The position numbers and the translations under genes were made by a program. The notes beneath the pieces were generated by a model that did no database searches, had not been told where the DNA came from, and saw nothing but the letters and a program-made list of their open reading frames with translations. A stretch of DNA of 64,000 nt from Pedobacter sp. HDW13 (GTDB lineage: Bacteria > Bacteroidota > Bacteroidia > Sphingobacteriales > Sphingobacteriaceae): assembly GCF_011303555.1 (NCBI RefSeq), contig NZ_CP049868.1:3782001-3846000 (forward strand), given 5' to 3'. Shown in pieces: positions 47,193-56,626 of the stretch (within the stretch, counting starts at the first letter, position 1; the number at the start of each line of letters is the position of its first letter).

Positions 47193-49605
47193 GCTTCCTT
47201 ACTGCGGCATTGCTCCGTCAGCAGGAATCGACCTGCTTTATGGTGAACGTGGGGATTTTTCAGTAATTATTAAAATGACCAACCCCGTGCTCCAGTATTC
47301 AGCCGAAGGGGCGGCCTATCTCGCTTTTCACCTCTTATTGATCAATATGATCAAGATCTTGGGAGAGGGACATGTCATCCAGAAACAGGATATATTTTCT
47401 TCGCTTCGCTACCAGGCGGAAAAGAGCGATGAATTTTTGCAGCAAAGTTACAACGATCATTTCAGTGGCAGATCATACACGAAAATTACCACCTATCTGA
47501 CCCTTACCCGGCTCATTAAAAAAAGAAGCTTTTATGTCTATGATGCTAGAGCCATAGCTGATTTTACCTCCAAAGTGACCAAGGTGATTGATCTTCTACA
47601 TCAAAATGGCCTTGATCCTGTGCTGCTTAAAGAAAAAGAAATCAATGGGCTGATTAAGCGAATACTGGCCATGGATTTTTCTTCCCCACAGATTGTCCTT
47701 AACAACCTTAAAGCCAAAGAAGATGGTCTTGAAATTAGTGAAAAGCATATCAAAAGTATTTCGCTAATTGATATTGATGCAATAGATCTCCCGATGAGCC
47801 TTGGCACTTTCAAAGAGAAAAGCGATGGAAAGGCTTTCAATGATTTTCCTTTAGATAACCTTTACTTTTTACATCAATTGCCCAGCTACGACTGCTTAAT
47901 TTATAATCAGCTACTAGAAATTCCCCATCAAGGATTAACCCTGAACAAGCTTTCACTCAAGCGTAAACGCCATGCAGGGATTCCCGATCCCGCAAACCAG
48001 ATGTGCGTAGAGGATATCGATAAACTGCTCATAGAGGTGGCAAGGGAAAACCAACTGCTGGTCAATGCCCATTACAATATGCTGTTATGTGCTAAAGAAG
48101 CTGATCTTGCTAAAGCGGTCAACTTTATTGAATCTTCTCTTTTCTCCAGCGGAATTATTCCTTCTAGAAATGCCTATAACCAGTTGGAACTCTACCGATC
48201 CATTCTTCCTGGAAACAGCGTATCACTGAAAAGCTATGATTGGTATCTGTTAAGCTGCCAGGCGGCGGTATGTCTGATGTTTAAAGAAAGACTTCCAGAA
48301 AGCGAAAAGAGTGATTTTTTGATCCACTTTACCGATAGGCAAGGCATTCCTGTAGGGATAGACCCGGCGGATATGCCCATGAGAAGTGGAAGGATTTCTA
48401 ACCGCTCGAAATTCGTACTTGGTGGATCGGGATCTGGAAAATCTTTTTTCATGAACGCGCTCATCCAGCAGTATATGGGCTACAATATGGACGTGGTCAT
48501 TGTGGATACTGGGCACTCCTATAGCGGCCTGTGTGCATACTTCAATGGCAGGTATCTTACTTACAGTGAAGAGCATCCCATCACCATGAACCCTTTCGCT
48601 ATTTCTAAACTTGAGTATAATATTGAAAAGAAAGACTTTTTAAAAACTTTGATCTGCCTGCTTTTACGCGGGGCGAATGGAGAAGTATCCCAGGTGGAGG
48701 ATACGGTGATCTCCGGGGTAATCTCTGCCTACTACACCCACCATTTCTCCCTGGAGCATCCAGCGCCTTTGGATTTTGATTCTTTTTACGGCTATTCACT
48801 GGAAAAGATTGCGCAGATCAAGAAGGAGGAAAGGATAAGCTTTGATTTGGATGAATACCGCTATGTGCTTAAAAAGTTCTGCTCTGATGGAGAATTCGGA
48901 ACCCTGCTCAATCAGCAGGTAGATGATTCTTTGTTTTCTGAACCTTTCATCGTTTTCGAAATCGACGCTATCCGCGAACATAAAGTGCTCTTTCCCATTG
49001 TCACGCTAATCATCATGGATGTTTTTTTACAAAAGATGCGCCACCGTAGCCAGCAGAGAAAAGCATTGATTCTAGAAGAAGCCTGGAAGGCAATTGCCTC
49101 TCCACTAATGGCCTCGTACCTGGTTTACATGTATAAAACGGTGCGTAAATTTTGGGGTGAGGCAATTGTGGTTACTCAGGAACTGGGGGATATTATCGGC
49201 AATGCTATCGTAAAAGACAGCATCATTGCCAACTCAGATACCATATGCCTTTTAGATCAGGGCAAATTTAAAGAGAACTACACTCAGGTATCTGCTTTGC
49301 TTTCGCTAAACGCGGTTGAACAAAGAAAAATCTTTACCATCAACGCCCTGGATAATAAATGGGGGCGCGGTAGATTCAAAGAAGTATATATCAGAAGAGG
49401 GCTGGTAGGAGAAGTCTATGGAGTAGAAGTCTCGCTCAGACAGTATTTGACATTCTCAACTGAAAAGCCTGAAAAGCGAGCACTGGAATATTACGTCTCC
49501 CGCGAAGGATCCTTTCACCAAGGCCTTGAAACCTTCATTGCCGAGATGGAGTCTTGTGGCCTTTCTCTAGATGCTTTTGTGAAAAAAGTTAACCATTTAC
49601 TTTAA
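47170..49605 (+). CDS. traG: TraG, VirB4-like conjugation ATPase
   Basis: The product is 811 residues, full length for the family. It carries Walker A GGSGSGKSFF near residue 417, Walker B KALILEEAWKAI (acidic pair in EEAWK) and the conserved VVTQELGD segment. It powers pilus assembly and substrate transfer at the inner membrane. N-terminal FELPYCGIAPSAGIDLLYGE is typical of Bacteroidota TraG. It is intact. Confidence 0.92.
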   Translation: MKTKQTFELPYCGIAPSAGIDLLYGERGDFSVIIKMTNPVLQYSAEGAAYLAFHLLLINMIKILGEGHVIQKQDIFSSLRYQAEKSDEFLQQSYNDHFSGRSYTKITTYLTLTRLIKKRSFYVYDARAIADFTSKVTKVIDLLHQNGLDPVLLKEKEINGLIKRILAMDFSSPQIVLNNLKAKEDGLEISEKHIKSISLIDIDAIDLPMSLGTFKEKSDGKAFNDFPLDNLYFLHQLPSYDCLIYNQLLEIPHQGLTLNKLSLKRKRHAGIPDPANQMCVEDIDKLLIEVARENQLLVNAHYNMLLCAKEADLAKAVNFIESSLFSSGIIPSRNAYNQLELYRSILPGNSVSLKSYDWYLLSCQAAVCLMFKERLPESEKSDFLIHFTDRQGIPVGIDPADMPMRSGRISNRSKFVLGGSGSGKSFFMNALIQQYMGYNMDVVIVDTGHSYSGLCAYFNGRYLTYSEEHPITMNPFAISKLEYNIEKKDFLKTLICLLLRGANGEVSQVEDTVISGVISAYYTHHFSLEHPAPLDFDSFYGYSLEKIAQIKKEERISFDLDEYRYVLKKFCSDGEFGTLLNQQVDDSLFSEPFIVFEIDAIREHKVLFPIVTLIIMDVFLQKMRHRSQQRKALILEEAWKAIASPLMASYLVYMYKTVRKFWGEAIVVTQELGDIIGNAIVKDSIIANSDTICLLDQGKFKENYTQVSALLSLNAVEQRKIFTINALDNKWGRGRFKEVYIRRGLVGEVYGVEVSLRQYLTFSTEKPEKRALEYYVSREGSFHQGLETFIAEMESCGLSLDAFVKKVNHLL

Positions 49606-49616
49606 AATTCAAGACT

Positions 49617-50282
49617 ATGAAAACAATCTGTTTATTTCTGCTTTTGATGCAATTAGTTGCTTTTTCTGCGCCCGCTCAAATTTATGTTGACCCGGTAACT
49701 TCGGGCGCAGTGGCCGCTGGATCCTCAATGATGGATTCCCAACTAAAAAAGAGTAATAATGAGCTAACCTTAATCCAAAGGGCGCAGCTATCGGTTACCG
49801 CGCAGTTGGGAATTGCCAATGATTTGCAGCGAAATATCTACCGGGGTTTGAGTGAGGTATCCGCTGTGATGCGTTCGCTACTTTCAGTAAAAGATATCTA
49901 TGAGATATCCCAGGACATTATTCAGGATGCCAATAAAGCTATCGTGATTGCTAAAAATAATCCCCAGCTGTTGTTATTTGCCCAAAGTGGCGCCCAGGAA
50001 TTTAAAACGCGGGCAACGAACCTCGCCACTGAGGTTAGTGGTTTTGTGCTGCGAGGGGGAAAGGAATCCTTAATGGACTCAGGCGAAAGGATTAAGCTAC
50101 TCAATAGGATTGTTCTTGAGCTAAGCATCATCAGAGGCGTATCTTACGGGATTTACCGCTCGATGTATTGGGCAAAGCAGCGCGGTTTTTTTGCTTCCAT
50201 CAATCCCTATAGTGGGTTTGTCAATATCGATAAGCGCATTGCCGATGATATTCTTTTCAAAGCCAAAATGCTAAAGCGATGA
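49617..50282 (+). CDS. traI: TraI-like (DUF4141-type) secreted tra protein, paralogue 1
   Basis: The 221-residue protein has a signal peptide (KTICLFLLLMQLVAFSAPAQ) and a helical body. It ends in a conserved block (MYWAKQRGF, INPYSGFVNIDKRIADDIL). Its position after traG matches CTnDOT TraI, and it is the first of three tandem paralogues. It probably acts in the periplasm as a VirB5-like channel or pilus-tip component; that role is inference. The stop overlaps the next start. Confidence 0.7.
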   Translation: MKTICLFLLLMQLVAFSAPAQIYVDPVTSGAVAAGSSMMDSQLKKSNNELTLIQRAQLSVTAQLGIANDLQRNIYRGLSEVSAVMRSLLSVKDIYEISQDIIQDANKAIVIAKNNPQLLLFAQSGAQEFKTRATNLATEVSGFVLRGGKESLMDSGERIKLLNRIVLELSIIRGVSYGIYRSMYWAKQRGFFASINPYSGFVNIDKRIADDILFKAKMLKR

Positions 50283-50932
50283 AAAATATCCTGCTTTTAT
50301 TGCTGCTGCTATCCTCTAGTGCTAGTCTGCAGGCTCAGATTAATATCGCCCTATTGCATCAGCTGGTCGCTGAAAGTAAATCCGAACATCAGCGGCAAAG
50401 CGAGCTCCGGGATAAACATGGTGCAGCGTTTGTAACCGAATCGCGCAATAAAGCTGAAATGGGGGATTTAAAAGATAGCTACCGGCAGATTTCCTCCCGC
50501 TTTTCCCTCGCTGGTCCGCTGCTGAGTACCCTTCAAATCAGCCTTGAAGCTGCTCCTTTAATTTCTGAAGTTTACCGTCACGAGTCTGAGCTGATTTCGC
50601 TCTGTGAGCATGATCCAATGCTGATTCCCTTGGGCCTTGCTGCACAGGCTGACCTTGCACAGCGCTCAGGCTTGTTGCTTAAATTTCTGTATGGTCTGGC
50701 CTTAAGCTATACGGAGCTTTCCCATATGAGCCCTTCGGACAGGAAACTTCTTTTTGCTCATGGAATCGCCCAACTGAGATCAATCAGCGGTACTTTAAAA
50801 GGATTGTGCCAAGTAATGCGTGCATCAGCGCAGGCTAAAAAGATTAAAAAAAATCCCTTTTCTGATTTCACTGTCCGCGACCGTGCCCTGGTTGAGCGAA
50901 TTCTCCAATCAGCAAGGCACTTAAAGAATTGA
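50279..50932 (+). CDS. TraI-like tra protein, paralogue 2
   Basis: A protein of 217 residues with a signal peptide (KNILLLLLLLSSSASLQAQ), helical throughout. The end (KKNPFSDFTVRDRALVERILQSA) aligns with NPYSGFVNIDKRIADDIL of paralogue 1, but the rest has drifted most among the three. It overlaps its neighbour upstream by 4 bases and probably forms a complex with the other paralogues. Confidence 0.65.
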   Translation: MKNILLLLLLLSSSASLQAQINIALLHQLVAESKSEHQRQSELRDKHGAAFVTESRNKAEMGDLKDSYRQISSRFSLAGPLLSTLQISLEAAPLISEVYRHESELISLCEHDPMLIPLGLAAQADLAQRSGLLLKFLYGLALSYTELSHMSPSDRKLLFAHGIAQLRSISGTLKGLCQVMRASAQAKKIKKNPFSDFTVRDRALVERILQSARHLKN

Positions 50933-50935
50933 AAA

Positions 50936-51601
50936 ATGAAACTGATCCTTTTATTATTTGCCTTGAGCTGCAGCACGCGTGTTTTAGCCCAGCGGATCGT
51001 TTTTGATCGCCGGCACTTTGCGATCGTAAATGAAAATAATGCAGTAAGGCTTTCCGCTGAACTTAGCCATCAATCTGACCTCAGGGAAATAACATCCCAC
51101 TTGAAGGATATTCAACTCAACCTAACTGGGGTAATACTTACCGAACAGCTCATATATGCTTCCTTGACCCAGGTCGAAAACGGACTAAAGAGTGCCTATG
51201 CGCTTCGCCAAATTGGTGAGCTGAGTTTAGAAATTATCACTGAAAGCAAAGAGGTGCTCGATGCTGCACGCTCCTCGCCGGCGCTATTACTCTTTGCCCA
51301 GACTAACTGCCAGCAGCTTGAAGGTCGGGGGGTAAAGCTTGTTCAGGAAGTATCTACAGTAGTGATGCGCGAGGGGGAAAACTTGCTCATGGATTACGCC
51401 AGCCGGGATGCGCTTTTAAAAAAGATATCCCTGGAGCTTAAAACCATCAGGGCACTACTGTATAGTGTAAAAAAATGCATGTACTGGGCTAAAGTAAACG
51501 GAATGCTGCAGACAGCAAATCCCTTCAAAAGTTTTATTAATACCGATAAGCGGATGGTAGAAAATCTGCTGCTAAACTATAAAACATTAAAAAGAAAATG
51601 A
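50936..51601 (+). CDS. TraI-like tra protein, paralogue 3
   Basis: 221 residues with a signal peptide (KLILLLFALSCSTRVLAQ). The block MYWAKVNGML and NPFKSFINTDKRMVENLL matches paralogue 1 closely, as does LLLFAQTNCQQLEGRG against LLLFAQSGAQEFKTR. It thus arose by duplication from the same ancestor. It is co-translated with the next gene (ATGA overlap). Confidence 0.65.
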   Translation: MKLILLLFALSCSTRVLAQRIVFDRRHFAIVNENNAVRLSAELSHQSDLREITSHLKDIQLNLTGVILTEQLIYASLTQVENGLKSAYALRQIGELSLEIITESKEVLDAARSSPALLLFAQTNCQQLEGRGVKLVQEVSTVVMREGENLLMDYASRDALLKKISLELKTIRALLYSVKKCMYWAKVNGMLQTANPFKSFINTDKRMVENLLLNYKTLKRK

Positions 51602-52383
51602 CTAAACTTCTCTTATTTTTCCTGCTATGTGCAGGAGGCTTCCATGCCCGGGCGCAGCGGACCATTCATGATGAACACATTGAGCACCAACAGGAGCGTA
51701 TGGTCTTTAAGTCCTGGGACAAGGATAAATTTACGCCAAAGCCAGGGTTTTTAGGTCTCAATCCACTCTACTGGGCTACTTGGGGACTGCATCCCAATTA
51801 CCCTAAGACCGATCTGCGGCCACTTGGCCCTTTTGGTCCCCAAACCCAGCGGCTTTTACTCACCGCAGCTACCTCCAGAACCGATGAAGCTTATAGCCTG
51901 CATAGCGATACGTTAAAAAATACAGCTTTGTCCAAGTCTTCTATTTATTCCGGGCTGCTTTCGGATTTAGATCCCCTATGGCTGCTATATTACCAAAAGG
52001 AATTCTCTTCACTGATCCACCCTGGGGCAGATCCTTTAGATGGGGCAGGGGAAAAGGAGAAAAAATACCTGATTTCAAGTGGGCTTTACCAGTGGTATCT
52101 CTCTGAAATGGATGGCATTGCTGAAAGGTTGGAGCTTACCCGAAAAACAACCCTACAGCGTGGCGAACGCCTACTGTCTTATCAGCGCCTACTGGGTGAA
52201 TATCAAAAGCTCCAGTCTACATGGCTTGAAAAAAAGCGCCTGGCAGGGAAATATATTTCGCTTTCAGAGGTGAAAAAACCTGCCAAGGCTAGCAAAAACC
52301 TTTCGAAATGGGACAAGATTGATATCGCAATAGCTGATAGAATACTAAAAGAGGCAGCATTAAAGGTGGGAGGTAAGCTATGA
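51598..52383 (+). CDS. Exported tra-operon protein between TraI and TraJ
   Basis: 261 residues with a signal peptide (KLLLFFLLCAGGFHARAQ). The segment WDKDKFTPKPGFLGLNPLYWATWGLHPNY is distinctive, though I do not recognise it as a named family beyond its occurrence in Bacteroidota tra operons. It is translationally coupled on both sides. It is probably a periplasmic assembly component, by position only. Confidence 0.6.
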   Translation: MTKLLLFFLLCAGGFHARAQRTIHDEHIEHQQERMVFKSWDKDKFTPKPGFLGLNPLYWATWGLHPNYPKTDLRPLGPFGPQTQRLLLTAATSRTDEAYSLHSDTLKNTALSKSSIYSGLLSDLDPLWLLYYQKEFSSLIHPGADPLDGAGEKEKKYLISSGLYQWYLSEMDGIAERLELTRKTTLQRGERLLSYQRLLGEYQKLQSTWLEKKRLAGKYISLSEVKKPAKASKNLSKWDKIDIAIADRILKEAALKVGGKL

Positions 52384-53518
52384 ACAGTTTGTTAATATCA
52401 ACCGGCACTGCCGGTTTTTTTGTGCAATCACCCTCCCCTGAGGTTCCTGATTCTTTTAAAGAAACATTTAATTTTTTACAGGGAAATGGGGTATACGAGG
52501 AGGGGACAATGCATTTTTTAAAACAGATGAAATCTGCCATCTGGGCCAGTAATGATGCTTTTATAGCTGATGCCCAGGCTTTGTGCGCAATTTTTATGCT
52601 CATTTTTTTTGCCATCAAATCTTATGAGATGATCTCGGGGATAAAAAGCTGGAAATTATGCCGCTGCTGAGGCCTTTTGGCCTTTCGATGGTCATTCTCT
52701 GGTGGCCGGTATTTACCAAAGTTGTGGCCTTTCCCGCTGAAATTGTTGAAAATAAAACTTCAGCACTTTTTGATACTACTCAAGGAGATATCAATGCGCT
52801 ACGTATGCAACGCGCCAAGCTTATGGTAGAGGTGGCTGATGAGCTCTTTAAAATCCAGGCAGAAACGGAAGTTGCCAAAAAGGAAGCGGACAGTTGGTAT
52901 GAGCATGCATGGGAATCGGTGCAAAGCTCGGTGAAAGAGGGCTTTTCCAAACTCTGGAACCCGGTGGTGGAAATGCGTAACCGGCTGCAGATCGGCCTGC
53001 AGTTATTGGCAACTTCGCTACTGGAATCCCTTGCGATTTGGATTTTACGCATCAGTGTATATATCATCTTTATCGTGCAAATTATTTTCTCCACGATCCT
53101 GATCATCCTTGGCCCTTTTTCGGTGGCAATGAGTATTTTACCTGCATTTCGCGATTCGTTCTCGGCCTGGATCGCCAGGTTTATTTCGGTAAACCTGTAT
53201 TCAGGTATCGGCTTTTTGGTGATGTACATTTCCTCGCTTTTTCAGCACTATGCCCTGGAGGCAGAAATCAGCCGTTATCAGGAACTGCTGGAAGGATCTG
53301 GGGAGAGCATAGAAAAGCTAACCTGGTTTGCTTCCAACGGGATACTTTCTTTTGGCATGGTCATTATCACCTTCATTATCGGTGCGCTCACCATGTTTAC
53401 TGTACCAAGTATTTCTACCTGGATCGTATCCACCTCAGGAGTAAGTTCAGCGACCAGCGCGATGAGCTCCGGGGCATCCAAGATGCAAAGCGTGGCTACT
53501 AGCGTAATGGGAGGATAG
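52380..53518 (+). CDS. traJ: TraJ, multi-spanning conjugation protein (frameshifted)
   Basis: Two overlapping frames unite into 379 residues when one G is added to the G4 run at 52637-52640, making YEMISGDKKLEIMPLLRPF continuous. Several membrane helices follow (SLLESLAIWILRISVYIIFIV, FSTILIILGPFSVAMSIL, IGFLVMYISS, LSFGMVIITFIIGALTMF). TraJ is a VirB6-like inner-membrane channel protein. LRPFGLSMVILWWPVF and FIARFISVNLYSGIGFLVMY are typical. The C-terminus is Ser/Ala/Gly-rich. The break is probably technical. Confidence 0.8.
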
Positions 53519-53520
53519 TT

Positions 53521-54141
53521 ATGCTGATTAAAAATATAGAATCTAAAATCCGCCTGGCCAGCTACCTGTCTGTTTTGAGTTTCATACTCTGTTTTTGCGT
53601 GAGCACAGTAGTTTGTTTTTTTGCATATCGGCAGGTGAGTGATGCCAGGAAAAGCATCTATTTGCTCGATAGTGGGAATATTCCCTTGCTTGCAAAAAGG
53701 ACAGATCTACAGGCCAACCGCGCAGCGGAGTATCGGGCTCATATTGCGCGCTTCCATAGTCTTTTCTTTTCACTAAGCCCGGATGAAAAATATATCGAAA
53801 GCCAGATGCGGCAAGCCATGTACTTAATTGATGAAAGCGGGGTTCAGCAATACAATAACTTAAAGGAACGCAACTTTTTTTCATCGGTACTTTCTTCTTC
53901 TGCTGTACTTACTATTCAGGCTGATTCGATTTTTCTGGATGAAAAAAATAAGTATTTCCGCTACTACGCGACCCAGAGGATTGACCGCAGGAGTTCAGTA
54001 ATTACCCGCTCTCTCATTACCGAAGGGCATTTGAGTGATCTGGCAGCACGTTCAGAAAATAACCCACATGCCGTGCTGATTACCCGGTGGAAGACCCTTG
54101 AAAACAAGGACCTTTCCAATGCTCAAAAAAATCCACTTTAA
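53521..54141 (+). CDS. traK: TraK, VirB8-like conjugation protein
   Basis: This 206-residue protein starts with NIESKIRLASYLSVLSFILCFCVSTVVCFFAY, a short cytoplasmic stretch and one membrane helix, then a periplasmic NTF2-like domain (FFSLSPDEKYIESQMRQAMYLID, RYYATQRIDRRSSV). This is the TraK/VirB8 layout. It is 2 bases after traJ. Confidence 0.8.
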   Translation: MLIKNIESKIRLASYLSVLSFILCFCVSTVVCFFAYRQVSDARKSIYLLDSGNIPLLAKRTDLQANRAAEYRAHIARFHSLFFSLSPDEKYIESQMRQAMYLIDESGVQQYNNLKERNFFSSVLSSSAVLTIQADSIFLDEKNKYFRYYATQRIDRRSSVITRSLITEGHLSDLAARSENNPHAVLITRWKTLENKDLSNAQKNPL

Positions 54142-54151
54142 ATATAATAAG

Positions 54152-54559
54152 ATGAAAAATACCCTCTCTCTTCGCCGCCTTCAAGGCGGGATTTTAGCTC
54201 TGACCCAGGCAGCTGCATCGAGGTTCAAACAGCTGCTTATCCAGTATCCCCAGCGAAGCCTGGTGCTAATGTGCATAGTGCTATTTACTTCCTTCGTCCT
54301 TTGCTTCACCTTGCTCAGGCAGCCCAAAAATTCCTCACCATTTGCCAGCTCAAAGGCGCAAAAACCAATGGGAGAGGTGGGCGGCGCAGTAAGGGCAGCC
54401 ACAGCACTATCGCAGGTGCTTTTGCTGCAAAGTGAGCTCAATGAGCGTTTATCTGCTAAACACCTCAGCGCCCAAGACAGCGTGCAAATAGGGCAAATGA
54501 TCTTTAGAATTAAAACACTTCAAACCCATATCCTATCCCATGAAAAAGATAAACCTTAA
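54152..54559 (+). CDS. TraL-like membrane protein
   Basis: 135 residues with one membrane helix (RSLVLMCIVLFTSFVLCFTLL) and a helical periplasmic tail. It lies between traK and traM, where CTnDOT encodes TraL. The ATG at 54152 is chosen; a start at 54119 would overlap traK by 23 bases and add a Lys-rich leader, and cannot be excluded. It overlaps the traM start. Confidence 0.65.
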   Translation: MKNTLSLRRLQGGILALTQAAASRFKQLLIQYPQRSLVLMCIVLFTSFVLCFTLLRQPKNSSPFASSKAQKPMGEVGGAVRAATALSQVLLLQSELNERLSAKHLSAQDSVQIGQMIFRIKTLQTHILSHEKDKP

Positions 54560-55778
54560 AGGCCCCCGCTATATTTTGCCACTAATCTGTTTACCCTTTA
54601 TTTTGATTTTATTTGGTCTTTATACCAGCAGTTCATCTACGGCCAAAGATCAGCGTGATACTGCTGAAAGCTCCTTAAAAAGCGAAATCGCTGAAGTCTC
54701 CACGGAGGTTCAAAGCCAAAAGCTCCAGGATAAGCTCCAGGCCTTTCAGGATAAATATACCAAAGGGGATGGCTATAGCGCGGTAGAAAATTTAGCCGAC
54801 GAAGATCCACTAAAAGCTGCCAGCAGCTCAGTTTATTCAGAAGTTGAAAAGCGCATGCTCGATTCCATAGAGCTTTCTATCCGCTCAAGGTACTCTAATG
54901 GCAAAAATAGTTTTCCAGAGAAGCTGGCGATGCCCAGAAGTAATTTTAGCGGGGCAAATGTATCCAGTAGATCGCCTCTCGCGCAAGACCGGGCGCTTAG
55001 CGAGGCCTTAGCTGCCATGCAAACCCAAAGAAAACCTTTAAGCGCCAAGCAGCCTGTATCAAATGATCCTGTGGAGATTTTCAGAGCGCAGATGGCCATC
55101 ATCGATAGCATGGGTAAAGTAAATGAACGAGTAGGGAAACCCGTAGAAGGAAAGGGGCAGGGTTTAGAAAAACTTCCCGCTGCCCGAGACATTCAAAATG
55201 CTTTGAGGGTGAGTAAGAACAGCCCTGAAAAAGCGAATGATTTTAACACCATTACTGCCCTGGTAGAACAAGGCGTGAATATCCCAGCTGTAATCGATGA
55301 GCAGGTTACCGGATTTTCTGGTTCCAGAATCCGTATGCGCTTACTCTGCGATATATGGGCAGGAAAATTCCTGATCAAAAAGGGAAGCTACCTATATGGC
55401 TTGATTTCTTCTTTTTCTGCCCAACGCGTACAGGTAACAGTCAGCTCTGCGCTCATCAAGGGAGAGATCCTGCCCATCCATCTAGAGGTTTATGACAGGG
55501 ATGGACAGCGCGGCATTTATGTGCCTTTTTCTGTTTTCAGGGAATTTACCAAAGAACTGGCAGGCTCCTCTATTCAAGAAGTTTCTATCGATGAATCAGG
55601 AGAAAAAAATAAGCAGCTGCTGAGTTTACTTGGAAGGGTATTTCAATCTTCAAGTGGCGCAGCGAGCCGTCTGATCCGCCAAAATAAGGCGCGGATCAAC
55701 TACGCTTCCATAATTTACCTCATTGACCCCAATCAGCTTCAGTCCAGACAAAAGAACTTTAAAGAAAAAGAAAAATGA
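54540..55778 (+). CDS. traM: TraM, VirB10-like conjugation protein
   Basis: The 412-residue product has an N-terminal membrane helix (YILPLICLPFILILFGLY) and a long polar linker rich in Gln, Ser and Lys. The C-terminal beta domain has GSRIRMRLLCDIWAGKFLIKK, GTYLYGLI-like and EVYDRDGQRGIYVP segments, as in the TraM family. It spans the envelope and connects inner- and outer-membrane parts. It overlaps both neighbours. Confidence 0.85.
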   Translation: MKKINLKGPRYILPLICLPFILILFGLYTSSSSTAKDQRDTAESSLKSEIAEVSTEVQSQKLQDKLQAFQDKYTKGDGYSAVENLADEDPLKAASSSVYSEVEKRMLDSIELSIRSRYSNGKNSFPEKLAMPRSNFSGANVSSRSPLAQDRALSEALAAMQTQRKPLSAKQPVSNDPVEIFRAQMAIIDSMGKVNERVGKPVEGKGQGLEKLPAARDIQNALRVSKNSPEKANDFNTITALVEQGVNIPAVIDEQVTGFSGSRIRMRLLCDIWAGKFLIKKGSYLYGLISSFSAQRVQVTVSSALIKGEILPIHLEVYDRDGQRGIYVPFSVFREFTKELAGSSIQEVSIDESGEKNKQLLSLLGRVFQSSSGAASRLIRQNKARINYASIIYLIDPNQLQSRQKNFKEKEK

Positions 55779-56617
55779 AAAAAATATCTTGCTTACTCGC
55801 GCTTTTACTAGCCAATTTTTACCTATTTGCGCAAGGCCCTGGCTTCCGGTCTCTTTCCGCTATTCCTACTGTCGAGATTTCAGCTGGGACAGGCCTTCAT
55901 TTCCGCTCACCTGAAGCTATCCGGTATGTGGATTTATCGACCAAGCTTCTGAGCGGCGATTTACCCATAAAGAATTTGCTTAATGTTAAAATTAGCTCAG
56001 ACTCGGTAAAAAGGAACTTACCGCTAAACCGTGAATTAGGAGTGGTCACCATTGTTGCAGAAACCTTTATGGCGCAATACCGCCTGTTTCTTTCACCTAA
56101 TGTTTCATCCGATAGATCGGCCGTGGATATAGAAATTCTTCCAAGCGAGATGGTTCCGCTAGATCCATCCCACCAAGATCTTTCAACACCGGAAATTAAG
56201 TCCCATGCGATGGCTGTTTTAGCAAAAAGGGGCGGCCGTCCGCTGGCTAATGCAACCATGCTAGGCATCTCCGCACAGCTAAACCAGGTATACTCTGTTG
56301 GTGAGCTTATCTTTTTAGATATCAGTTTTAAAAACGAGACCTTAATGGAATATGATATTGATGAGCTAAAGTTTAGTGTTGAAGACAAAAAAGTCCATAA
56401 GGCCACAAATCTACAGTCCATAGAAATTTCCCCTGTATTTTCTCTTTATTCTTCTGAGCGCTTTAAAAAGAATTTCCGGAACATTTATGTCATTAAAAAG
56501 GTGAGTTTTTCAAGCGAAAAGTTGCTCAAAGTATCAATGAGCGAAAAGCAGTTGTCAAAGCGAACCTTGAGTTTAAATATTTCCTATGGTGATTTGCTCA
56601 ATGCAGATACCTTTTAA
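55775..56617 (+). CDS. traN: TraN, VirB9-like outer-envelope conjugation protein
   Basis: 280 residues with a signal peptide (KKISCLLALLLANFYLFAQ). A beta-rich body contains TVEISAGTGLHFRSPEAIRYVDLS and the FSVEDKKVHKATNLQ segment typical of TraN. With TraM it forms the outer core of the secretion channel. It is coupled to traM by a 4-base overlap. It is the last core tra gene seen; traO, traP and traQ equivalents were not found. Confidence 0.8.
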   Translation: MKKISCLLALLLANFYLFAQGPGFRSLSAIPTVEISAGTGLHFRSPEAIRYVDLSTKLLSGDLPIKNLLNVKISSDSVKRNLPLNRELGVVTIVAETFMAQYRLFLSPNVSSDRSAVDIEILPSEMVPLDPSHQDLSTPEIKSHAMAVLAKRGGRPLANATMLGISAQLNQVYSVGELIFLDISFKNETLMEYDIDELKFSVEDKKVHKATNLQSIEISPVFSLYSSERFKKNFRNIYVIKKVSFSSEKLLKVSMSEKQLSKRTLSLNISYGDLLNADTF

Positions 56618-56626
56618 ACTACCCTT

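Noticed and set aside
52658-53518. A separate 286-residue conjugation gene starting at 52658
   Set aside because: It is the 3' part of traJ. Adding one G at 52637-52640 joins it to the preceding frame with a continuous family-like sequence.
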